From Lutjanus erythropterus (Eukaryota; Chordata; Actinopteri; Lutjaniformes; Lutjanidae): a DNA stretch of 64,000 bases. Position numbers and translations under genes: made by a program. Numbering within the stretch: the stretch's first letter is position 1; each line of letters opens with the position of its first letter. The notes under the pieces were generated by a model. It made no database searches. It had not been told where the DNA came from and saw nothing but the letters and a program-made list of their open reading frames with translations. The stretch lies in NCBI GenBank assembly GCA_020091685.1, contig CM034594.1:39595594-39659593 (forward strand), read 5' to 3'. Below, piece after piece: positions 58,311-64,000 of the stretch.

Positions 58311-60736
58311 TATACAGCCTATTGAAAAAGACCCGCAGCAAAAGTACATTTTGTTTGATTTTGAGACTCGGTATCATGACAGTAAACACAAGGCAAATTT
58401 GTGTATGCAATGGACATAGACGGAAACAAGTTTTGTTTCAACACCCTAAATTGTGTTAGTGCTTTTGTAAAACACTACAGACGACCTAAATTTCGGGGGT
58501 ATACGTTCATAGCACATAACGCATCGGGCTTTGACAATTACATACTGTTGGAGTACTTTGTCAAACATGGAATCACACCTGCAGTGACTATGAGAGGCAG
58601 TAGGGTTATTCTGATGTATGACAATGCATTCCAGCAGCGATGGACAGACTCTTTCAGTTTTCTACCTATGCGCCTGTCCAAAACACCAGCGGCCTTAGGC
58701 TTTGAGGACATGGAGAAGGGTTATTTTCCACACAAGTTTAACACCAGGGACAACGAGTACTTTGTTGGGCCCTACGGTGGCAAAAGGTGAGCAAAAGGCA
58801 TGGTACGACACAGTCCGAGGAAAAACATTTGATTTTCAGACAGAGATTCACTGCTACTGCGTCCATGACGTAGAGGTGTTGCGCAGAGCATGCATTATTT
58901 ACAGAGACACATTTCTCGAGTGCACACAGCTAGATCCATTTGCCTTTACCACTCTGGCATCCAGCTGCATGGGCATATTCAAGACACTGTTTTTGCCCAA
59001 AGACACATTAGCTCTCACATGTGAAGGTGCATACGTTGATCAGAATAAAACGTATTCAAATGTGTCTATCCAGTGGCTTGAATATGTTTCTCATACAGAA
59101 AACATTGAAATAAAACATGCCCTCAATCGTGGTGAACAGCAAATCGGCCCATACTTTGTGGATGGTTATAATGCAGGTACAAAAACATGCTATGAATTTG
59201 CAGGGTGTTTTTTCCACGGGTGCATCAAATGTCATGTTCAGGCAGACTGTCCCCTACGGTGTGCTATACCGTCAGTTTAATGAGGAAATAATAGCCTTGA
59301 AAACACTACACAGGTGCAGGGTGGTGGTGATGTGGGAGTGTGAATGGTTGTCGTCGGTCAAGTCAAACCTAGCGGTACAAGCTTTTCCAGCCGGTTACAA
59401 GAAGCCTGAACACCTCGATCCCCGTAAGGCTCTCTTTGGCAGGCGTACAAATGCCATGAAATTGTACCACCAGGTGGAGAACGATGAGAAAATTAGATAC
59501 TATGACTTTACAAGTCTGCATCCAACCGTTCAGTCTAAAAAAAACTGTACCTGATCGGTCACCCTCAGATCATCACTAGGAATTTCGATTCCTTAGACAG
59601 TTATTTTGTTTTGTGAAATGCACAGTGCTCCCACCAAAAGGTCTCTACCACCCTGTTCTGCCCTTCAGGTGTCACAACAAGCTCATGTTCCCGCTGTGCA
59701 GTAAATGTGCTGAGGATCTGAACCAGACGAGCTCCTGTACGCATGATGACTGTGACAGACAGCTGTCAGGCGTGTGGGTCTCGTTTGAACTTCAGAAAGC
59801 GGTTGAAAAGGGGTACCAGATTGTGAGCATCGATGAAGTGTGGCATTTTCCCAACAAGACAGATATGTTGTTCAAGGACTATGTCAGAACATTTCTAAAA
59901 TGGAAGCAAGAAGCTTCAGGGTACCCCGGGCATGTCAAAACACCTGAGGAGCAGAAAAAATACATTGACGATTATTATCAAAAAGAGGGTATTAGGTTAG
60001 ACGCCAATAAAATCCGTGTCAACAAGGCTGTTAGGAGTTGCAACAAACTTCTCCTAAACTCATTGTTGGGGAGGTTCAGCATGAGAAGCAACATGCCGTC
60101 ATGTGACCTGATCACAGAACCCACCAGATTTGCACAGCTGATGTTCAGTGATCATTATGATGTGCAGCAGTTCTGTTTCATCTCAGATGATGTGGCGTCA
60201 TGCAGATGGTCATAGTTCCAGAATTAAAGATGTAAACGTCTTTATAGGAGCCATGACGACTGCTCATGCCCAACTCATGCTGTACGACCTGCTGAATAAG
60301 TTGCAAGAACGTGTTTTGTATTGTGACACAGACAGTGTTTTTACATCGCGTTCTGGTGACTGGGTCCCTCCCCTAGGTCCGTACCTGGGTGATTTGACGG
60401 ACGAGTTAAACGACGGTGATGTGTGCACAGAGTTTGTATCGGCGGTCCAAAGTGCTATGCATATCGCACAAGGTTAGGGAAAACACAAGTCAGATGCAAA
60501 GGGGTGACGCTAAACTCTCAAAACACATCGGTTGTCACCCACGAGTCGTTGAAAGGGTTAGTTCACTCCTTTGTAGCCAATCAGAAAAGACTCGTTTGAT
60601 GGTGTCAGACACAGTTACCATGTGCGAGATAAAAAGAAGTTTCATTTAAAAAACGAAACGGTTGTCAAAAAGGTCCAGGTAGTGTACAATAAGCGCAGGG
60701 TGTTTCCTGATTATTCTCCACTTCCTTATGGATATT
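58302..60736 (+). pseudogene. Protein-primed family B DNA polymerase core, broken by frameshifts
   Basis: All exonuclease and polymerase motifs are present: Exo I FDFET (58354-58368), Exo II AHNASGFDNY (58512-58541), Exo III YCVHDVEV (58855-58878), motif A YYDFTSLHP (59498-59524), motif B NKLLLNSLLGRF (60042-60077) and motif C YCDTDSVF (60319-60342). A C-terminal tail ending DYSPLPYGY stops at 60735-60737, overlapping the ATPase start. Catalytic Asp residues of motifs A and C are intact. Frame breaks lie near 58410, 58790, 59260, 59545, 60190 and 60450. The enzyme copies the element's linear genome from a protein primer. The zinc-rich N-terminus distinguishes it from phage-type protein-primed polymerases. 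Confidence 0.9.
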
Positions 60737-61403
60737 AAAACTGATCAAGGGTTTGATGGCAGACTACAGCATCCATTTAGTTTAGTGGTGAGCGGACCAT
60801 CCAATTGTGGTAAGACATTTTTTGTTGAGTGTTATTGAAAATGCAGTGAGGGTTATTTCACACCACATGGATAACGCTGTTTACATTTACTCATGCTGGC
60901 AGCCTTCAACTCCAACTCCTCAATATAAGAGACATCAACTTTGAATGGGTTACCCGAATCTCTGTGTGACGATGTATTACTACCCCCTGACAAAAACAAT
61001 ATGTTAATAATAGATGATTTAATGAACGACGCTAGTAATAATATAGAAATACAAAACATATTTACCAAATACGTTCATCATAGAAATTTAAGTTGTGTGT
61101 GTGTATATATTTAGTCCAAAACTTATTTATTCAAGGCAGGGCTAGTCGCACCATCAGCTTAAACACCAACTACCTTGCATTGTTTAAAACCCCTGGGATA
61201 AATATCAGGTTACACTGTTGGGTAGACAAATGTTTCCCGGCAACACCAAATTTTTTATAGAAGCCTTTAATGATGCCACTAGCTCTGCATACGGGTATTT
61301 GCTCATTGATTATAAAGCAAGACACCTGACTATTTAAGACTCAGAACAAACTTGCTGTCCGATCAGCCTGTTGTGTACGTTCCCAAAAAGCGCAGGGGGG
61401 TAA
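60728..61403 (+). pseudogene. P-loop ATPase (packaging-type) of the viral element, broken
   Basis: ATG 60728 overlaps the end of the polymerase by a few bases. Walker A reads GPSNCGKT (60794-60817) after FSLVVS. Walker B reads MLIIDDLMND (61001-61030), followed by FTKYVHHRNLS. A later segment has RTISLNTNYLALFKTP in a shifted frame near 61140-61195. At least four frame breaks. The C-terminus (VVYVPKKRRG) runs to about 61400 and reads into the next ORF because a G-run at 61394-61400 sits at the expected stop. Such ATPases lie beside PolB in Maverick/adintovirus-like elements and are inferred to drive genome packaging. Confidence 0.75.
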
Positions 61404-61405
61404 CA

Positions 61406-61735
61406 ATGTCGTCGCGCATGCAGAGGAATCTGGCTCTGTTGGAGTTGTTATATAAATCGCTGCAGAGTGTGTGTAGAGTTATTGTGGGTAACGCCAGCAC
61501 CAACTTTATTAAAGCGCTGTGTGAAATAGTTCTCAATGTGATAAAGGTTATCATCCCGCTGACCAAAAAACAATACAAACAGTTAAAAAAGAAGAAATCC
61601 GTTGACAGACTTGTTGCTGATAAAGTTAAGCTTTTAAAAAAGAAACGGACCATTAACCAGACTGGGGGTGGGTTCTTATTACCCTTAGTCAGTGCAGCCA
61701 TACCTTTTATAACCAGCCTCTTGAATCGTGGGTGA
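61406..61735 (+). CDS. Small basic protein with hydrophobic Gly-rich tail (adintovirus X-like)
   Basis: Intact frame of about 109 codons from ATG 61406 (MSSRMQRNLALLELL) to TGA 61733-61735. It has a helical first half, a Lys-rich middle (KKQYKQLKKKKSVDRL), a conserved-looking INQTGGGFLLPLV and a hydrophobic end AAIPFITSLLNRG. ATG 61352 in the same frame is less likely because 61352-61405 encodes the ATPase C-terminus. Position after the ATPase and the Gly-rich hydrophobic end resemble a small virion or membrane-active protein seen in adintovirus-like elements (recollection). This is the only intact gene of the element. Confidence 0.6.
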   Translation: MSSRMQRNLALLELLYKSLQSVCRVIVGNASTNFIKALCEIVLNVIKVIIPLTKKQYKQLKKKKSVDRLVADKVKLLKKKRTINQTGGGFLLPLVSAAIPFITSLLNRG

Positions 61736-61741
61736 AAAAAA

Positions 61742-62431
61742 ATGGAGCATTCTCAAAAGATGTTTTTAGTCCCTCAACACCAGCTGGACTTGTTAAAGCA
61801 AAAGGAGCACAGCACTGGCTCTATAAGACACGTCGCACAAAACGAAATGGACAGGGCAATGATGGATGTATTAAAACTACCGGACACTGATGTGTACGAG
61901 AAGGCCAAAAGATATGCGGGTATTCTCCAAAAATATCTGTCACTGGTGAGACAGGTTGAGCGTGAAAAAACTGTATTGACTTTATCATTACCCAGCAGCA
62001 GTGAAACTCTATACGAATAACCCTAGTCTTGATGACACGCCACCGCATGTTGATGACGGTACTAAAAACGACCTGCTTCTGGAGGTTTTAAGACGTATAC
62101 CTAAAAGAAGCAGGAAAAATGCTGAACACATCTGGAGTCATTTACCCGCTCCAAAGAGGTCATATCATGGACTCATCAGGGAGAAATTGTTGTTAACAAT
62201 AAACCAGTCAGAGGCTCACATTCGTATGACTTGGTAAAAAGCATCACTGTGCCTCACAATACCTCAGACAGTTCCAGATCGTTGAGATGGGAACTGTTTT
62301 TAAAAACTTTGGCGAGGTTAAATGTGCCACTATCCACTGTCCTGAGCACTCAGGTGCACAGGGCTATTGCAGTATATAAAGGGGGTGATAATACAGCTAA
62401 TGAAACACACACCCTAGGGAGTCGGTGCTGA
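61742..62431 (+). pseudogene. Conserved-looking downstream gene of the viral element, two to three pieces
   Basis: ATG 61742, six bases after the previous stop, opens MFLVPQHQLDLL, with VYEKAKRYAGILQKYLSLVR later, and stops at 62020. An overlapping frame (62001-62237) has RRIPKRSRKNAEHIWSHL. A third (62231-62431) has MVKSITVPHNTSD and WELFLKTLARLNVPLSTVL. Taken together they look like one helical protein with two frame breaks. From memory, similar proteins accompany PolB/ATPase pairs in animal virus-like elements. Function unknown. Confidence 0.55.
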
Positions 62432-63715
62432 TACTTGCAGCAGACAAAAGGGTGTGAAACACACCTTAGGTTTCTCAGGTATAAATGTTTAGGTCTCCCC
62501 ATGTTTGGGGTCTTTCTTCATTCTGACTGCTTGTGTGTTGATTGACCTTTTCTTTGCAAGAAAACTTAAAAAAAATGTGTCGGCCAGCAGAAGTCACTTT
62601 TTCATTCTTCACCAGTAATCTGTTTAATTTATTTTAAGAAAAAGAAAAAGTTTTAATGTTTTAAAATACACTGTTTATTTATTATGAAAGTAGCAGTTCA
62701 TGCAGAATCCACCAGGCTCCTACAAATGCCAGAAACCTCCCAGACGTCGATGAATTTTATGAGCATAAGTATGTTTATTTATTTTTTTAAAAGATGTAAA
62801 AAAAAAAAAATACCAGTAATGGTATAAATACACGTACACAAATTGCTCCTTGTTTATCATAATTTTATATTTGTTTCATAGCTATAAAAGAAGAAAATCT
62901 GGCAGAAATTAGCCTGTCACAATCGCACTACGGTGCGTTTTTTTTTTTTTTTTTTTTTTACAGTTTATTTATTTATTTTTTTTTCTCTCCATCATTTACA
63001 ACATTCTGAACAGCCCCGCTAACAAAAAGAAAAGCACTTACAGATACTCTGGACACCATGTCGTTTCACAAGCTTTTGAATGAGGCGCGGGAGACCGGGG
63101 TTTCTGCAGAAGTCTGTTTTAAATCCTCCTGCTCTCTGCTAAAGTTCCTTCCCACCAGCCCGAGACGGGCTCAGACCAGCGGGTGAGTCAGCACCATCCT
63201 CCTGCATTGCTCGGCGTTGAACTTCCTCCTCCCCAGCCTGCGATGGAGGCCGACCAGCCACAGAGCAAGCACCGTCCAACTGAATCAGGTAAGAGTTGGA
63301 ACTCTGGCGCTTCGCTACAGCTTGATGTGATGTATTGAAAGACAACGAGAGGGGTTGGGAGGGTATTTCCGGCAGGGCATGGCATAAGTTAAAAAGACAG
63401 CGCCACATGTGGCGATGGGTAGTAATGACATTTTCAATACTTTGTATGACTTAAATGTTGTTTTTTTTTTTTTTTTAATATATCCAATTGACAGATGACA
63501 GAGAGAAAAAGAGGGGGTGAAAGACTCAGAGGCGTGAGGACAGGGGAGCGGAGAAGGAATTTGAGTCGGGACTGTTGGCAAGCTTTAATTGGAAAGAAAA
63601 GAACCCTGCAACACAGACGTGTGACTTTGACGAGAAAGCCTATTTCCTTCTGTCGGTATGTTATTGAGATGAAATGCAATAACTTTTTATAAAAGGCAAG
63701 ATGTAGCATGACAGC
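62432..63715. other. Low-complexity DNA after the viral element
   Basis: Contains A-runs and T-runs (62800-62812, 62938-62959, 63461-63476). A GC-rich patch at 63080-63300 has repeated cctcctgc and cagacc..gcg motifs. Overlapping frames on both strands there look like composition artefacts. The terminal repeat of the viral element might lie here but was not recognised. Confidence 0.4.
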
Positions 63716-63968
63716 ATGGATGAGGAAATAGATTTAGACTTTTTTTAATCTCTGTCAACCTGATGTAATACCATTTGAATTAAAGACAGCTGTTAGAGAA
63801 TTAAACGAAATTCCAGTGACTTTTGGGCTTGAATTAGATGAAGCAGCGGACATAGATGAGAATTCTATGGAAGCCTTAACAGAGCTTGAACAAATCTGCC
63901 GAGGCACAACTGGCAAATCAGGAAGACCCCTCAGAGCAGCGAGGAGGAAATCCGACTCAGGAAGCTGA
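63716..63968 (+). CDS. Unidentified acidic reading frame, probably transposon-derived
   Basis: ATG 63716 begins MDEEIDLDFF, then a stop. One frame over, an open stretch 63750-63968 continues LCQPDVIPFELKTAVRELNE, FGLELDEAADIDENSMEAL and TELEQICRGTTGKSG before TGA. Another frame (QEDPSEQRGG .. PNPDSSPPAT) stays open to the window end. Acidic N-termini of this style occur in transposon or gag-like proteins. No family recognised; the end lies outside the window. Confidence 0.35.
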
Positions 63969-64000
63969 GCCGAATCCAGATTCCTCTCCCCCTGCCACCC

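Larger units (their letters stand above)
56433..62431 (+). mobile_element. Maverick/Polinton-adintovirus-like endogenous DNA virus element, partial and broken
   Basis: All coding pieces are on the plus strand and follow one order: unknown N-terminal module, zinc-rich region plus protein-primed family B DNA polymerase, P-loop ATPase, small basic protein with hydrophobic tail, and a further small conserved-looking gene pair. Protein-primed PolB with an adjacent ATPase is the core of Mavericks/Polintons and adintoviruses, large self-synthesising elements or integrated viruses of animals. Retroviral-type integrase, hexon, penton and protease genes are not seen; they may lie beyond the gap or be lost. 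Every gene has frame breaks, so this copy as assembled is inactive. Codon use and AT content differ little from the surroundings. Confidence 0.85.

Noticed and set aside
58024..58410. Minus-strand frame of 128 codons inside the polymerase
   Set aside because: Antisense shadow of the zinc-rich region; cysteines on the plus strand explain it.

Overview
ORGANISM. The window is eukaryotic nuclear DNA from a vertebrate, almost certainly a ray-finned fish. It holds a long multi-exon alpha-2-macroglobulin gene with canonical splice sites, a spliced KDZ transposase gene, a Helentron relic, hAT elements with 8-bp target duplications, tRNA-derived SINEs and the 3' tail of a LINE common in teleosts. There are two 500-base N gaps (26623-27122 and 55905-56404). 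LAYOUT. 0-2.6 kb: AT-rich non-coding DNA with tandem duplications. 2.6-4.3 kb (minus): Helentron remnant, Pif1-type helicase followed by an endonuclease/exonuclease/phosphatase domain. 5.7-7.4 kb (plus): two exon-like open stretches of unknown identity with a small fold-back element and SINE pieces between them, then a CpG/CCAAT-rich promoter-like patch. 11.07-12.70 kb: a complete non-autonomous hAT element. 13.3-22.8 kb (minus): KDZ (Kyakuja/Dileera/Zisupton) transposase gene in about 18 exons. 23.4-23.9 kb: LINE 3' end. 25.3-25.9 kb: intronless HIPK-like kinase pseudogene. 27.1-54.06 kb (minus): one alpha-2-macroglobulin-like gene, from the signal-peptide exon to the start of the receptor-binding domain, about 30 recognisable exons including bait and thioester exons; its introns carry hAT, fold-back and microsatellite insertions. 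54.3-55.2 kb: A-rich minisatellite and a dispersed repeat. 56.4-62.4 kb (plus): a broken Maverick/Polinton-adintovirus-like DNA virus element with a protein-primed family B DNA polymerase, a P-loop ATPase and small downstream genes. 62.4-64 kb: low-complexity DNA and the start of an unidentified acidic reading frame. HOW IT FITS TOGETHER. The only clear host gene is the alpha-2-macroglobulin-like protease inhibitor; the rest is largely a cemetery of mobile DNA of several classes (rolling-circle, hAT, KDZ, LINE, SINE, protein-primed virus-like). Three unrelated genes (alpha-2-macroglobulin, KDZ transposase, viral polymerase) share one defect: many single-base reading-frame slips inside otherwise conserved exons with intact splice sites. 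That points either to indel errors in the assembly or to coincident decay, and it should be settled before any of these genes is called a pseudogene. The most notable content is the Maverick/adintovirus-like element; the Helentron and the KDZ gene are next.
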